The notes: generated by a model not told the origin, from the sequence alone. A stretch of DNA of 64,000 bases from Streptomyces sp. CHD11 (GCF_018638295.1 NZ_JABTTS010000010.1:88845-152844); one strand, 5' to 3'; counted from the first letter of the stretch, positions 35,709-44,679 are shown. Numbers and translations: made by a program.

Positions 35709-36488
35709 GTGTCGACGCCGTTCTATGTCTCACCTCAGCAGGCGATGGCCGACCGGGCGGAGTACGCCCGCAAAGGCATCGCCCGTGGACGCAGCCTCGT
35801 TGTGCTGCAGTACGCCGACGGCATCGTGTTCGTCGGCGAGAACCCGTCCCGTGCGCTGCACAAGTTCAGCGAGATCTACGACCGGATCGGGTTCGCCGCG
35901 GCCGGTAAGTACAACGAGTACGAGAACCTGCGGATCGGTGGCGTGCGCTACGCCGATCTGCGGGGCTACACCTACGACCGGGCCGATGTGACGGCCCGCG
36001 GTCTGGCGAACGTGTACGCGCAGACGCTGGGGACGATCTTCTCGAGTGCGGCGGAGAAGCCGTACGAGGTGGAGCTGGTGGTGGCCGAGGTCGGGGAGAC
36101 CCCGGAGGGCGATCAGATCTACCGGCTGCCGCACGACGGCTCCATCGTGGACGAGCACGGCTCGGTGGCGGTGGGCGGTAACGCGGAGCAGATCAGCGGG
36201 TACCTGGACCAGCGGCACCGGGACGGGATGACGCTGGCGGAGGCGCTGGAACTGGCGGTGCAGTCCCTCTCCCGCGACACCAACGGCAGCGAGCGGGAGA
36301 TTCCCGCTGAGCGGCTGGAGGTCGCGGTACTGGACCGCACGCGGCCGCAGAAGCGGAAGTTCAGGCGGATCGGAGGGCGGCAGCTGGGGCGCCTGCTGGA
36401 GGCCGGCGGCGCGGAGACGGCGTCGGACGCGGATACGGAGGCAGAGGCGGGGGGCCCGGAGACCGGCTCCGGCGGTGACGTCGAGTAA
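35709..36488 (+). CDS. prcA: Proteasome alpha subunit
   Basis: A 259-aa subunit forming the outer gate rings of the 20S proteasome. It begins MSTPFYVSPQQAMADRAEYARKGIARGRSLVVLQY, the gate-forming N-terminus and helix H0. GENPSRALHKFSEIYDRIGFAAAGKYNEYENLRIGG and RGYTYDRADVTARGLANVYAQTLGTIF are typical. The last 30 residues are acidic and disordered. GTG start, 68 bp after prcB, with a weak purine-rich Shine-Dalgarno (AGAAAGGGA). A terminator separates it from the convergent lacI-type gene. Confidence 0.96.
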   Translation: MSTPFYVSPQQAMADRAEYARKGIARGRSLVVLQYADGIVFVGENPSRALHKFSEIYDRIGFAAAGKYNEYENLRIGGVRYADLRGYTYDRADVTARGLANVYAQTLGTIFSSAAEKPYEVELVVAEVGETPEGDQIYRLPHDGSIVDEHGSVAVGGNAEQISGYLDQRHRDGMTLAEALELAVQSLSRDTNGSEREIPAERLEVAVLDRTRPQKRKFRRIGGRQLGRLLEAGGAETASDADTEAEAGGPETGSGGDVE

Positions 36489-36655
36489 CTCGGCGCAGCG
36501 CCCTCCGCGCCGGGCGCGCAAAGGCCACCGGCGTGCCCGCACGAGGCGCCCGGCCACCACAGTGGGGTGCGCGTCGTACGGCGCGACGGCACTCCGTGAG
36601 CGCCGGGCTGCGCAACGCCCCCGCCCACAGCCACGCCGGTGGCGGGTGACACGGC

Positions 36656-36687
36656 CCGCGCCTCACGGCAACAGCCGCGAGGCGCGG
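36656..36687. terminator. Terminator between prcA and the LacI-family gene
   Basis: A 9-bp outer stem (36656-36664 with 36679-36687) and a 4-bp inner stem CGGC/GCCG, with an AACA loop and one mismatch. It probably serves both convergent genes. Confidence 0.7.
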
Positions 36688-36694
36688 GGCCCCC

Positions 36695-37705
36695 TCACCG
36701 CGGGGGCGCCGTCGAGCCACGTACGACCAGGTCGACAGGGATGTCACCCGCCGCGGGGGCACGGCCCTCCAGTACCGCGAGCAGCGCCGCCATGCCCCGT
36801 TCCCCGAACAGCTCCGCGTCCAGACGGACCGTCGTCAGCTCCGGATCGATCGCCGTCGCCAGCGCCAGATCGTCCAGCCCGGTGACGGACAGGTCCTCGG
36901 GGATCCTCAGCCCCAGCCGCCGCGCCGCCTTGTACGTCCCGGCCGCCAGGTGATCGTCGTCGCAGACCACGGCCGTCGGGGGCTGCACGCTGCCGGAGAG
37001 GGCCGTCTCCGCCGCCGCCTCCGCGCCCCGGATGGAGATCGGAGCCCGCGCCGTGCGCAACGACGCGCCCGGAACCTCCCGCAGCCGCGCCACCAGCTCC
37101 CGCGCGCGGACCTCGAAGGTCCAGGACGCCACGTCCGCGGCCAGGTGGAGGAAGCGGCGGTGGCCGAGGCCGAGGAGGTGGTCCGTGACCTGGCGGACAC
37201 CGCCGGCGATGTCGAGGTTGACCGTGGCCGCGCCGACACTGGCCGCGGGGTCGCTGTCCAGCATCACCAGCGGCAGCTGGTCGCCGCGGATCGCGGTCAG
37301 GGCCTCCGCTGCCATGGAGGAGGCGATCACGCCGTCCAGGGCGGCCTGGGCGGAGGCGAACGGGTCGCGGGCGGGGCCGATGCCCTCGGGGGAGGGGTAG
37401 AGGACCACCCCGAAGCCGTGCTGGGAGGCCACCCGGGCCGCTCCCGTGTAGACGCCGGCGAAGAACTCCGTGGTGAGCGCGGGGACGACCAGCAGGACTG
37501 TGCGGGTGCGGCCGAGGCGGAGGTTGCGGGCCGCCAGGTTGGGGCGGTAGCCCAGGGTGCGCGCGGCCTCGCGGACGCGCTCCGCCGTGGCCTGTGAAAC
37601 CCGGCCGCGCCACTTCTCGCCGAGGACCAGGGAGACCGCCGCCTGGGAGACGCCCGCGGCCTGGGCGACGTCCCGGCTCGTGGGGCGGGTGCCGGCTCTG
37701 GGCAT
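36695..37705 (-). CDS. LacI-family transcriptional regulator
   Basis: A 336-aa regulator. The N-terminal helix-turn-helix is TSRDVAQAAGVSQAAVSLVLGEKWRGRVSQATAERVREAARTLGYRPNLAARNL (about 9-62), with the hinge helix at its end. The periplasmic-binding-protein-like effector domain follows (VLLVVPALTTEFFAGVYTGAARVASQ to DDLALATAIDPELTTVRLDAELFGERGMAALL). The ligand is unknown, presumably a sugar or small metabolite. It is divergent from the MFS gene, and the inverted repeat at 37749-37775 lies between them. The pair interrupts the proteasome locus between prcA and pafA. Confidence 0.92.
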   Translation of the reverse strand: MPRAGTRPTSRDVAQAAGVSQAAVSLVLGEKWRGRVSQATAERVREAARTLGYRPNLAARNLRLGRTRTVLLVVPALTTEFFAGVYTGAARVASQHGFGVVLYPSPEGIGPARDPFASAQAALDGVIASSMAAEALTAIRGDQLPLVMLDSDPAASVGAATVNLDIAGGVRQVTDHLLGLGHRRFLHLAADVASWTFEVRARELVARLREVPGASLRTARAPISIRGAEAAAETALSGSVQPPTAVVCDDDHLAAGTYKAARRLGLRIPEDLSVTGLDDLALATAIDPELTTVRLDAELFGERGMAALLAVLEGRAPAAGDIPVDLVVRGSTAPPR

Positions 37706-37748
37706 CGTCGGCCGCTCCTTCGTCTGGACTGGTGACCAGCCGACATGG

Positions 37749-37775
37749 TACGTATGAACACCTTAGTTATACGTA
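37749..37775. promoter_or_regulatory. Candidate operator for the LacI-family regulator
   Basis: TACGTAT (37749-37755) and ATACGTA (37769-37775) are perfect inverted arms 13 bp apart, and GTTATACGTAAC (37766-37777) is itself nearly palindromic. The stretch is unusually AT-rich for the window and lies between the divergent regulator and MFS genes. Confidence 0.5.
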
Positions 37776-37798
37776 ACACTTCCAAGGGGGACGCCGGA

Positions 37799-39058
37799 AT
37801 GGCCACCGGATACCTGGAGATCCTCCGGGCGCGGCACGCCACCCGGCTGCTCGCCGGCACACTCGTGGGGCGGCTGCCCAACGCGACCGCCGCCCTCGCG
37901 ATCGTGCTGTTCGTGCGCGCGGAAGGCGGCTCGTACAGCCTGGCCGGTGCCCTCGCGGCGGTGTACGGCGTCGCCAACGCCGTCGGGCAGCCCGTGCTCG
38001 GGCGGCTGGTGGATCTCCGGGGACAGCCGCGGGTACAGCTGCCGGCCGCCGTGCTGTCGGCGCTGGCGATGACCGTGTTCGCCCTGGTGGGCACCGGGTC
38101 GCCCGTGGTGGCCTACGGCGCGGTGGCCGCCGCGGGACTCTTCACCCCGCCCCTGGAGGGCGGGCTGCGGGCGCTGTGGGCCTCCGTGCTGCCCCGGCAG
38201 GACCATGTCCACCGGGCCTACGCGATGGACGCCGTGGCCCAGGAGGTGATGTTCACCGTCGGGCCGCTGCTGGTCACGGTGTGCGCCTCGCTGTGGTCCG
38301 CGCAGGCGGCGCTGCTCGTGCTGAACGTCATCGGGGTGCTGGGCGCCCTGTCCGTCGTCGTCTCACCGCCCTCGCGCGCCTGGCGGTCGGCGCCGCGCGA
38401 GGCGCACTGGCTGGGCGCGCTGCGTTCGCCGGGACTGCTGGCGCTGCTGGGTGCCTTCCTGGCCGTGGGGGTGGCGCTGGGCTCCATCACGGTGGCGGCC
38501 CTGTCGTACGCGGACGGGCACGGCGGGGACCAGGTGTACGGCTGGCTGATGGCGGGGATCGGGCTGGGTGCCCTGATCGGCGGTCTGGCCTACGGGGCGA
38601 GGGAGTGGGCCGGTGAGCCCGCCCGGCGGCTCCAGGTGCTGGTGGCCCTGCTGGCGGTGTGTTACCTGCCGCTGATGCTGATGCCGGGCGTGGTGGCCAT
38701 GACACTGCTCACCGTGGTCGCCGGTCTCTTCCTGGCGCCGGCGATCGCCTGTGCGTTCGTGCTCGTGGACCGGCACGCGCCGCGCGGGACGGTCACGGAG
38801 GCGTTCTCCTGGCTGGTGACGACCTTCACCGTGGGCGCGTCGGTCGGGACGGGACTCACCGGCCCGGTGGTCGAGGCCGGCGGGGCGCTGTGGGGGTTCG
38901 TCGTGCCGGGCGCCGCGGGCGGCGTGTCGCTGCTGGTTTTGATCGCCACCGGACGGGTATTGGCGATTCCCGGTGGGAGAGCGGTGGTTGCGGTCGGTTC
39001 GGAAAATGATCCGAACCGTGCCCTGAAACCTCGTTTGAGCTCGGGGGATCGGGCGTAA
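37799..39058 (+). CDS. MFS transporter
   Basis: A 419-aa major facilitator superfamily permease with about 12 hydrophobic segments. The start MATGYLEILRARHATRLLAGTLVGRLPNATAALAIVLFVRAEGG and the loop GRLVDLRGQPRVQLP between TM2 and TM3 fit the drug/metabolite efflux type. The last 30 residues are hydrophilic. The substrate is unknown. The ATG at 37799 has AGGGGG about 8 nt upstream. It is probably controlled by the divergent LacI-family regulator. Its stop codon TAA is part of the pafA -10 box. Confidence 0.88.
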   Translation: MATGYLEILRARHATRLLAGTLVGRLPNATAALAIVLFVRAEGGSYSLAGALAAVYGVANAVGQPVLGRLVDLRGQPRVQLPAAVLSALAMTVFALVGTGSPVVAYGAVAAAGLFTPPLEGGLRALWASVLPRQDHVHRAYAMDAVAQEVMFTVGPLLVTVCASLWSAQAALLVLNVIGVLGALSVVVSPPSRAWRSAPREAHWLGALRSPGLLALLGAFLAVGVALGSITVAALSYADGHGGDQVYGWLMAGIGLGALIGGLAYGAREWAGEPARRLQVLVALLAVCYLPLMLMPGVVAMTLLTVVAGLFLAPAIACAFVLVDRHAPRGTVTEAFSWLVTTFTVGASVGTGLTGPVVEAGGALWGFVVPGAAGGVSLLVLIATGRVLAIPGGRAVVAVGSENDPNRALKPRLSSGDRA

Positions 39059-39061
39059 TGT
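39056..39061 (+). promoter_or_regulatory. -10 box of a probably leaderless pafA transcript
   Basis: TAATGT lies 6 nt before the pafA ATG. It overlaps the stop codon of the MFS gene, so pafA can be transcribed independently of the lacI/MFS insertion. Confidence 0.55.
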
Positions 39062-39067
39062 TCCCTC

Positions 39068-40429
39068 ATGGACCGCCGCATTTTCGGGCTGGAGAACGAG
39101 TACGGCGTCACGTGCACGTTCAGGGGACAGCGCCGCCTGTCGCCTGACGAGGTGGCGCGGTACCTCTTCCGCCGAGTCGTGTCATGGGGCCGAAGCAGTA
39201 ACGTCTTTCTGCGGAACGGCGCCCGCCTCTATCTCGACGTGGGGTCACACCCGGAATACGCAACGCCGGAATGTGACAACGTGACCGAGCTGGTCACCCA
39301 CGACAAGGCCGGCGAGCGCATTCTCGAAGGACTCCTGGTGGACGCCGAACGACGCCTGCACGAGGAGGGAATCGCGGGCGACGTCTACCTTTTCAAGAAC
39401 AACACCGACTCCGCCGGAAACTCCTACGGGTGCCACGAGAACTATCTCGTCGCCCGGCACGGGGAGTTCTCCCGGCTGGCGGACATCCTCATCCCCTTCC
39501 TGGTCACCCGCCAGCTGCTGTGCGGTGCGGGCAAGGTGCTGCAGACGCCGCGCGGTGCCGTGTACTGCGTCAGCCAGCGCGCCGAGCACATCTGGGAGGG
39601 CGTCTCGTCCGCGACGACCCGTTCCCGGCCGATCATCAACACGCGCGACGAGCCGCACGCGGACGCCGAGCGCTACCGCCGGCTGCACGTCATCGTGGGC
39701 GACTCGAACATGTCCGAGACGACCATGCTGCTCAAGGTCGGCGCCACCGACCTGGTGCTGCGCATGATCGAGGCGGGCACCGTCATGCGTGACCTCACCC
39801 TGGAGAACCCGATCCGGGCGATCCGCGAGGTCAGTCACGACATCACCGGGCGCCGGAAGGTGCGCCTGGCCAGTGGCCGGGAGGCCTCCGCGCTGGAGGT
39901 GCAGCGCGAGTACTACGAGAAGGCGGTGGACTTCGTCGAGCGCCGGGGCATCCGCACCGGCACCGTCGAGCAGGTGCTGGAGCTGTGGGGCCGGACGCTG
40001 GACTCGATCGAGTCCGAGGACCTCGACCGCATCGGCACCGAGATCGACTGGGTCATGAAGTACAAGCTCCTCGAGCGGTACCGGGCCAAGCACAACATGA
40101 CCATGTCGCACCCCAGGGTCGCGCAGATAGACCTCGCCTACCACGACATCCACCGGCGCCGGGGTCTGTACTACCTGTTGGAGAAGAGGGGACAAGCCGC
40201 CCGGATCTGCAATGATCTGAAGATCTTCGAGGGCAAGTCCGTGCCGCCGCAGACCACTCGGGCCCGGCTGCGGGGCGACTTCATCCGGCGGGCCCAGGAG
40301 CAGCGCCGGGACTTCACCGTCGACTGGGTGCACCTCAAGCTCAACGACCAGGCCCAGCGCACGGTGTTGTGCAAGGACCCGTTCCGTTCGGTCGACGAGC
40401 GGGTGGAGAAGCTGATCGCCGGAATGTGA
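39068..40429 (+). CDS. pafA: Pup ligase
   Basis: A 453-aa ATP-dependent ligase that attaches deamidated Pup to substrate lysines. It shares the fold of Dop: [20 protein letters not shown] (metal/ATP-binding Glu9 and Glu11), [38 protein letters not shown] and [31 protein letters not shown]. The Dop-loop insert is absent. The C-terminal domain around [25 protein letters not shown] interacts with Pup in the family. It is separated from prcA by the lacI/MFS pair. A terminator hairpin follows. Confidence 0.97.
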   Translation: MDRRIFGLENEYGVTCTFRGQRRLSPDEVARYLFRRVVSWGRSSNVFLRNGARLYLDVGSHPEYATPECDNVTELVTHDKAGERILEGLLVDAERRLHEEGIAGDVYLFKNNTDSAGNSYGCHENYLVARHGEFSRLADILIPFLVTRQLLCGAGKVLQTPRGAVYCVSQRAEHIWEGVSSATTRSRPIINTRDEPHADAERYRRLHVIVGDSNMSETTMLLKVGATDLVLRMIEAGTVMRDLTLENPIRAIREVSHDITGRRKVRLASGREASALEVQREYYEKAVDFVERRGIRTGTVEQVLELWGRTLDSIESEDLDRIGTEIDWVMKYKLLERYRAKHNMTMSHPRVAQIDLAYHDIHRRRGLYYLLEKRGQAARICNDLKIFEGKSVPPQTTRARLRGDFIRRAQEQRRDFTVDWVHLKLNDQAQRTVLCKDPFRSVDERVEKLIAGM

Positions 40430-40474
40430 GAAACACGTTCCGTCAGGGATCCCGGAAGACCCGGAACGTCACAC

Positions 40475-40504
40475 GGGCGCCGTACGTTACACCGTGCGGC
40501 GCCC
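40475..40504 (+). terminator. Terminator after pafA
   Basis: An 8-bp perfect stem (40475-40482 with 40497-40504) with possible further pairing, followed by TTCT. Confidence 0.65.
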
Positions 40505-40566
40505 TTCTCACGCCGTAGAGTTGCGCGGACGCCATCCACAAGATCGATGATTACGAGGCCCCCACC

Positions 40567-41568
40567 GTGCGCCGACGCTCACTTCTCATTGCCGTTCCCG
40601 CTGGACTGGCCACCCTCGCCGCGTGCGGCGGCGGCGAGTCCGACTCGGACGAGGCCGGCGACAGCGCGTCGCCCTCGGCGCCCGAGGGGTCCCCGGCGGC
40701 GCCGCCGAAGATCGTGGACGGCCCGCTCCCGGCGATCACGGCGGGCACGGAGTTCGGGGAGAAGCCGACGGTCGCCAAGGGCAGCGGGGACCCGTCCAAG
40801 GACCTCGCGGTCAAGACGGTCATCGCGGGCGGCGGCAAGACGGTCGCCGAGAACGACTTCGTCGTGGCCCACTACCTGGGCCAGGTCTGGAGCACCGCGA
40901 AGGTGTTCGACAACTCCTACGACCGCAAGAGCCCGCTGGCCATCCAGCTCGCCCAGGGCAGCATCATCGACGGCTGGCGGTACGCGCTCACGGGCAAGAA
41001 GACCGGCAGCCGCGTGCAGATGGCCGTCCCGCCCACCTGGGGCTACGGCGAGCAGGGCAACGAGCAGGCGGGCATCAAGGGCACCGACACACTGGTCTTC
41101 GTGGTCGACGTGCAGGACGCGTTCAACGCCAAGAGCTCCGCCCAGGGCAGCGAGGTGGCGCAGGACAACAAGGACCTGCCCAGGGTCGGCGCCAACACGG
41201 ACGGCAAGGCGCCCTCCATCGAGGTGCCCGACACCGATCCGCCGAAGAAGCTCGTGGCCGGCTATGTCCTCGAGGGTGACGGCGAGGAGGTCGGCGCCGA
41301 CAACAGCGTCCTCGTGCAGTACAAGGGGGTGCTGTGGGACGGGGGCAAGGAGTTCGACTCCACCTACGGCCGGGGGCAGCTGACGTCGTTCTCGCTCCAG
41401 CAGGTCGTCAAGGGCTGGGCGCAGGGGCTGACCGGCAAGAAGGTCGGCAGCCGGGTCCTGATCGTCATCCCGCCGGAGCTGGGATACGGGGACAACCCGC
41501 CGCAGGGCAGCGACATCAAGAAGGACTCCACGCTGGTCTTCTCGGTCGACATCCTTGCGAAGCTGTGA
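40567..41568 (+). CDS. FKBP-type peptidyl-prolyl isomerase, lipoprotein with two FKBP domains
   Basis: A 333-aa exported lipoprotein. The signal peptide MRRRSLLIAVPAGLATLAAC ends in the lipobox TLAAC with Cys20. A Ser/Asp/Pro-rich linker follows. Two FKBP domains lie at about 85-190 (DFVVAHYLGQVWSTAKVFDNSY, GWRYALTGKKTGSRVQMAVPPTWGYG) and 240-333 (SVLVQYKGVLWDGGKEFDSTYGRG, GWAQGLTGKKVGSRVLIVIPPELGYGDNPPQGSDI). The second is closer to the catalytic consensus. It probably aids folding of exported proteins outside the membrane. GTG with GAGG 8 nt upstream. A cytosolic single-domain FKBP follows. Confidence 0.92.
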   Translation: MRRRSLLIAVPAGLATLAACGGGESDSDEAGDSASPSAPEGSPAAPPKIVDGPLPAITAGTEFGEKPTVAKGSGDPSKDLAVKTVIAGGGKTVAENDFVVAHYLGQVWSTAKVFDNSYDRKSPLAIQLAQGSIIDGWRYALTGKKTGSRVQMAVPPTWGYGEQGNEQAGIKGTDTLVFVVDVQDAFNAKSSAQGSEVAQDNKDLPRVGANTDGKAPSIEVPDTDPPKKLVAGYVLEGDGEEVGADNSVLVQYKGVLWDGGKEFDSTYGRGQLTSFSLQQVVKGWAQGLTGKKVGSRVLIVIPPELGYGDNPPQGSDIKKDSTLVFSVDILAKL

Positions 41569-41628
41569 CGCCGTGAGATGTAAGACTGTGCGTGTTCGCC
41601 TTTCCGCAGACAAGCAGGAGCGTTAGAC

Positions 41629-42000
41629 GTGAGCATCGACAAGCCCGAGATCGACTTCCCGGGCGGCGAGCCCCCGGCGGACCTCGAGATCAAGGACATC
41701 TGGGAGGGCGACGGCGAGGTGGCCCAGGCGGGTCACACCGTCACCGTTCACTACGTGGGAGTGGCGTTCAGCACGGGCGAGGAGTTCGACGCCAGCTGGA
41801 ACCGTGGCAACCCCTTCCGCTTCCCGCTGGGCGGCGGCCGGGTCATCAAGGGCTGGGACCAGGGCGTGCAGGGCATGAAGGTCGGCGGCCGCCGTCAGCT
41901 GACCATCCCCGCGCACCTCGCCTACGGCAACCAGAGCCCCACCCCGGCGATCAAGCCCGGTGAGACCCTGATCTTCGTGGTCGACCTGCTCGGCGTCTGA
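41629..42000 (+). CDS. FKBP-type peptidyl-prolyl cis-trans isomerase
   Basis: A 123-aa single-domain cytosolic FKBP. The core VTVHYVGVAFSTGEEFDASWNRGNPFRFPLGGGRVIKGWDQGVQGMKVGGRRQLTIPAHLAYG has the usual active-site aromatic and Asp residues, including W and DQG. No signal peptide. GTG with AGGAG upstream, 60 bp after the lipoprotein FKBP. A strong terminator follows, so it ends that transcription unit. Confidence 0.95.
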   Translation: MSIDKPEIDFPGGEPPADLEIKDIWEGDGEVAQAGHTVTVHYVGVAFSTGEEFDASWNRGNPFRFPLGGGRVIKGWDQGVQGMKVGGRRQLTIPAHLAYGNQSPTPAIKPGETLIFVVDLLGV

Positions 42001-42021
42001 TCCGACCGGAGTCGATCGGGA

Positions 42022-42060
42022 AGGGCCCATGCCTGTCCGGGCATGGGCCCTCCGCTTTTA
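42022..42060 (+). terminator. Terminator after the cytosolic FKBP gene
   Basis: A perfect 12-bp stem (42022-42033 with 42040-42051), a 6-nt loop and a short T-rich tail (42056-42060). Confidence 0.85.
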
Positions 42061-42123
42061 CCCCGCCGCCGCGGGGCGGTACGGTCATCGATCGTAAGCA
42101 CCATAGGGAGGCGGAGCGCGTCG

Positions 42124-43077
42124 ATGGCCATTGCCAAGGCCGAGCGGCTGATGAATCTGGCGCTGTGTCTGCTCGGGACCCGGCGGCCGCTCAGCAAGCG
42201 CGAGCTGCGTGAGTCCATCGAGGCCTATCTCGAAGCGGGCTCGGACGACTCCTTCAATCGCATGTTCGAGCGTGACAAGGATGATCTGCGCGAACTCGGA
42301 CTGGTGATCGAGACCGTCGACAACCTCGACGGGGAGACCGGCTACCTGGCCCGCCGTGACAGCAACCGGCTGCCGGCCATCACCCTCGACGCCGAGGAGG
42401 CCGCCGCACTCGGGCTCGCCGCCAAGGTGTGGCAGCAGGCCCGGCTCGCCGGAGCGGCCAGCGGCGCCCTGCAGAAACTGCGCGCCGCGGGACTCCCCGA
42501 GGACGTCGACCCGTACGGGGCCCACAGCGCGCTCGAACCGCGCATCCCCGTGCACGAGGCGGCCTTCGAGCCGCTGATGCTGGCCTGCCGGGACCGGCGG
42601 CCGGTCGTCTTCGACTACCGCAAGGCCAACGCCGCCCAGCCCGAGCCCCGGCATGTCGAACCGTGGGCGCTGGAGTGCTGGCGCGGCCACTGGTATCTGG
42701 CGGGCTGGGACCGTGACCGGCGCGCCGAGCGGGTCTTCCGGCTCTCCCGCATCACCGGCAAGGTGCGCTCGCGCAGCGGCCGGTACACCGTCCCGGTGCC
42801 GGACGTCGTCACCGTACGGGAGACCGTGGCGAGCTGGGCCGGGGAGACCGCCGACCGCTCGGCGCGCATCCGGCTGCGCTCCGACGCCGGTTACCCGCTG
42901 CGGGCGAAGGCCACCGCGGTCCGGGAACTCGGCGACGGCTGGGACGAGTTGGAGATTCCGTACGGGCACGGCCTGGACGCCTGGCTGGTGGAGTTCGGGC
43001 CCGACGTGGTGGTCCTCGAGCCCGCCGAGCTGCGGGCCGACGTGGTGGACCGGCTGCGCGCCGTGGCCAAGGGCTGA
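42124..43077 (+). CDS. pafB: WYL-domain transcriptional regulator PafB
   Basis: A 317-aa WYL-domain regulator. The N-terminal winged helix is AKAERLMNLALCLLGTRRPLSKRELRESIEAYLEAGSDDSFNRMFERDKDDLRELGLVIE (about 4-63). The WYL domain (about 150-230) has RRPVVFDYRKANAAQPEPRHVEPWALECWRGHWYLAGWDRDRRAERVFRLSRI. In mycobacteria PafB and PafC act together as an activator of the LexA/RecA-independent DNA-damage response. Linkage to the Pup locus is by position. ATG with GGAG about 7 nt upstream. pafC follows after 18 bp, so the two are co-transcribed. Confidence 0.93.
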   Translation: MAIAKAERLMNLALCLLGTRRPLSKRELRESIEAYLEAGSDDSFNRMFERDKDDLRELGLVIETVDNLDGETGYLARRDSNRLPAITLDAEEAAALGLAAKVWQQARLAGAASGALQKLRAAGLPEDVDPYGAHSALEPRIPVHEAAFEPLMLACRDRRPVVFDYRKANAAQPEPRHVEPWALECWRGHWYLAGWDRDRRAERVFRLSRITGKVRSRSGRYTVPVPDVVTVRETVASWAGETADRSARIRLRSDAGYPLRAKATAVRELGDGWDELEIPYGHGLDAWLVEFGPDVVVLEPAELRADVVDRLRAVAKG

Positions 43078-43095
43078 GGGGGAACGGACAACAAC

Positions 43096-44109
43096 GTGGC
43101 AGGCAAACCGGTCAGGCCCGTGAACGCCATCGACCAGACCCGGCGGATGCTCTCCCTGGTGACGTATCTGCGCGAGCGCCCCGGAGCCCGGATCGAGGAC
43201 GTGGCGCGCGCCTTCGGCATCACCGAGGACGAACTGGTCTCCGACCTCGATGTGCTGCCCATGTGCGGCACCAGCTTCCGCGGCGGCGATCTGCTGGACA
43301 TCGACACCGACGGCGAGCGCATCTGGTGGCACAACCCGGCCGCCCTCGGCGCGGACGCCGCCGAGCCACTGCGGCTCGCGGCCGACGAGGCCACCGCGCT
43401 GCTGGTCGCCGCCCGTGCCGTGGCGACCCTGCCCGGTCTGCGCGAGAGCGACCGGCAGGCGCTGCTGCGGGCCACCGCGAAGGTGGAGACGGCGGCGGGG
43501 GAGGCGGCGGGCGCCAGTTCCCGGCTGTCGGTGACCTTCGAGTCCGAGGGCGGTGTCTTCGCGGACGTCGACCGCGCCATCGCCGAGCGCCGAAGACTGT
43601 GGATCCGCTACTACTCGCCCGCGCGTGACGAGGTCACCGAGCGGGAGATCGATCCCATCCGGCTGGTCAGCGTCGGCCACACCTACGTCGAGGCATGGTG
43701 CCGCCGCTCCGAGGCACGCCGCACCTTCAGGCTCGACCGGGTGGCCGAGATCAGGATCCTCGACGAGCCGTCCGCGCCGCCCGAGGTCGAACTGCGGGAC
43801 CTGTCGGAGGGGCTGGTGCAGCCCGCTGCCGAGGATCCGGAAGTGGTGGTCGAGGTCGCGCCGGGCGGGCGCTGGGTCGCCGAGTACTACCCGCACGACA
43901 GCGCGGATGAGCTTGCCGACGGCGGGCTGCGTATCACCCTGCGCACACCCGACCCGGCCTCGCTCAGACGGCTGGCACTGCGGCTCGGCCGCGACGGCCG
44001 CATCGTCGAGCCGGCGGAGCTGGCCGACAGTGCCCGGCGGGCCGCCCGGGAGGCGCTGGCGGCGTACGACGGGGGCGGGGCGTACGACGTGGTCGAGGCG
44101 GCCGGATGA
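43096..44109 (+). CDS. pafC: WYL-domain transcriptional regulator PafC
   Basis: A 337-aa partner of PafB. The degenerate helix-turn-helix is NAIDQTRRMLSLVTYLRERPGARIEDVARAFGITEDELVSDLDVLPMCG (about 10-58). The WYL domain is around RRRLWIRYYSPARDEVTEREIDPIRLVSVGHTYVEAWCRRSEARRTFRLDRVAEIRIL (about 170-227). A C-terminal extension domain follows, as in the family. GTG start. Its TGA overlaps the ATG of the next gene (ATGA), which implies translational coupling to a small zinc-ribbon protein. Confidence 0.93.
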   Translation: MAGKPVRPVNAIDQTRRMLSLVTYLRERPGARIEDVARAFGITEDELVSDLDVLPMCGTSFRGGDLLDIDTDGERIWWHNPAALGADAAEPLRLAADEATALLVAARAVATLPGLRESDRQALLRATAKVETAAGEAAGASSRLSVTFESEGGVFADVDRAIAERRRLWIRYYSPARDEVTEREIDPIRLVSVGHTYVEAWCRRSEARRTFRLDRVAEIRILDEPSAPPEVELRDLSEGLVQPAAEDPEVVVEVAPGGRWVAEYYPHDSADELADGGLRITLRTPDPASLRRLALRLGRDGRIVEPAELADSARRAAREALAAYDGGGAYDVVEAAG

Positions 44110-44474
44110 GTGGCCGCACGCCGGCCGGGCGGACGGCGGCCGGTGCGGGACGGGCAGGACGACAGTCAGGAGCGAGGGCTTTGAGCGAGTCGGCGACCCC
44201 TGGGGTGCGGGGCATGACGGCGGCGTCCGCGTTCGCCGGAATGAGAAGCGTGGCCCCGGTGATGTTCCGGGCGGGGTGTCCGGACTGCCGGGAGCGCTTC
44301 GAACTCGCCGCGAGTGCGCTGCGACTGGCCATCGGGGCGAGCAGTCGTACGACGTTCTACTCCTTCACCTGCCCGCGGTGCGGGGTCGCCGTGCGCAAGC
44401 CGGCGGGGGAGCGGATCGTGGAGCTGCTGACCGGGGGCGGGGTGCGGACGCTGCGGCTGCACTCGACCGTCTAG
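44106..44474 (+). CDS. Small zinc-ribbon protein coupled to pafC
   Basis: A 122-aa protein of unknown function. The first 50 residues are Arg/Gly/Ala-rich and disordered. The C-terminal part has CPDCRERF (58-61 for the CxxC) and CPRCGV (about 89-92), a two-knuckle zinc ribbon around a short beta-rich core. The ATG overlaps the pafC stop by ATGA. An in-frame GTG or internal ATG (GMTAAS or GMRSV) could give a shorter form that contains only the ribbon. Coupling to the DNA-damage regulator PafBC suggests a partner role, but nothing in the sequence proves it. Confidence 0.75.
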   Translation: MSGRTPAGRTAAGAGRAGRQSGARALSESATPGVRGMTAASAFAGMRSVAPVMFRAGCPDCRERFELAASALRLAIGASSRTTFYSFTCPRCGVAVRKPAGERIVELLTGGGVRTLRLHSTV

Positions 44475-44477
44475 GCT
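44472..44477 (+). promoter_or_regulatory. -10 box of a probably leaderless small-membrane-protein transcript
   Basis: TAGGCT overlaps the stop codon TAG of the zinc-ribbon gene and lies 7 nt before the next ATG, without a Shine-Dalgarno. Confidence 0.5.
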
Positions 44478-44484
44478 CGCTCCC

Positions 44485-44679
44485 ATGTTCTGGCCGATGT
44501 TCGCGGTTGCCGTGGGGTTCCTGGGTGTGCTCGTGCTCGGGGTGCTCGCCGTCCGGGTCTTCGTCGAGGCGGAGCGGCTGGGGCGGCAGGTCACGGACTC
44601 GGCACGGCGGATCAGCCGGGCCGCGGAGGACCTGGAGCGGGCGGCCGGTGGGGCGGCGCGGTCCGCCGAGGCGCTCTGA
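44485..44679 (+). CDS. Small membrane protein
   Basis: A 64-aa protein. One N-terminal transmembrane helix (MFWPMFAVAVGFLGVLVLGVLAVRVF) is followed by an amphipathic, probably coiled helix (EAERLGRQVTDSARRISRAAEDLERAAGGAARSAEAL). The layout resembles small DUF948-like or stress-response membrane proteins, but no firm family can be named. It sits between the pafBC group and tatA. Confidence 0.7.
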   Translation: MFWPMFAVAVGFLGVLVLGVLAVRVFVEAERLGRQVTDSARRISRAAEDLERAAGGAARSAEAL

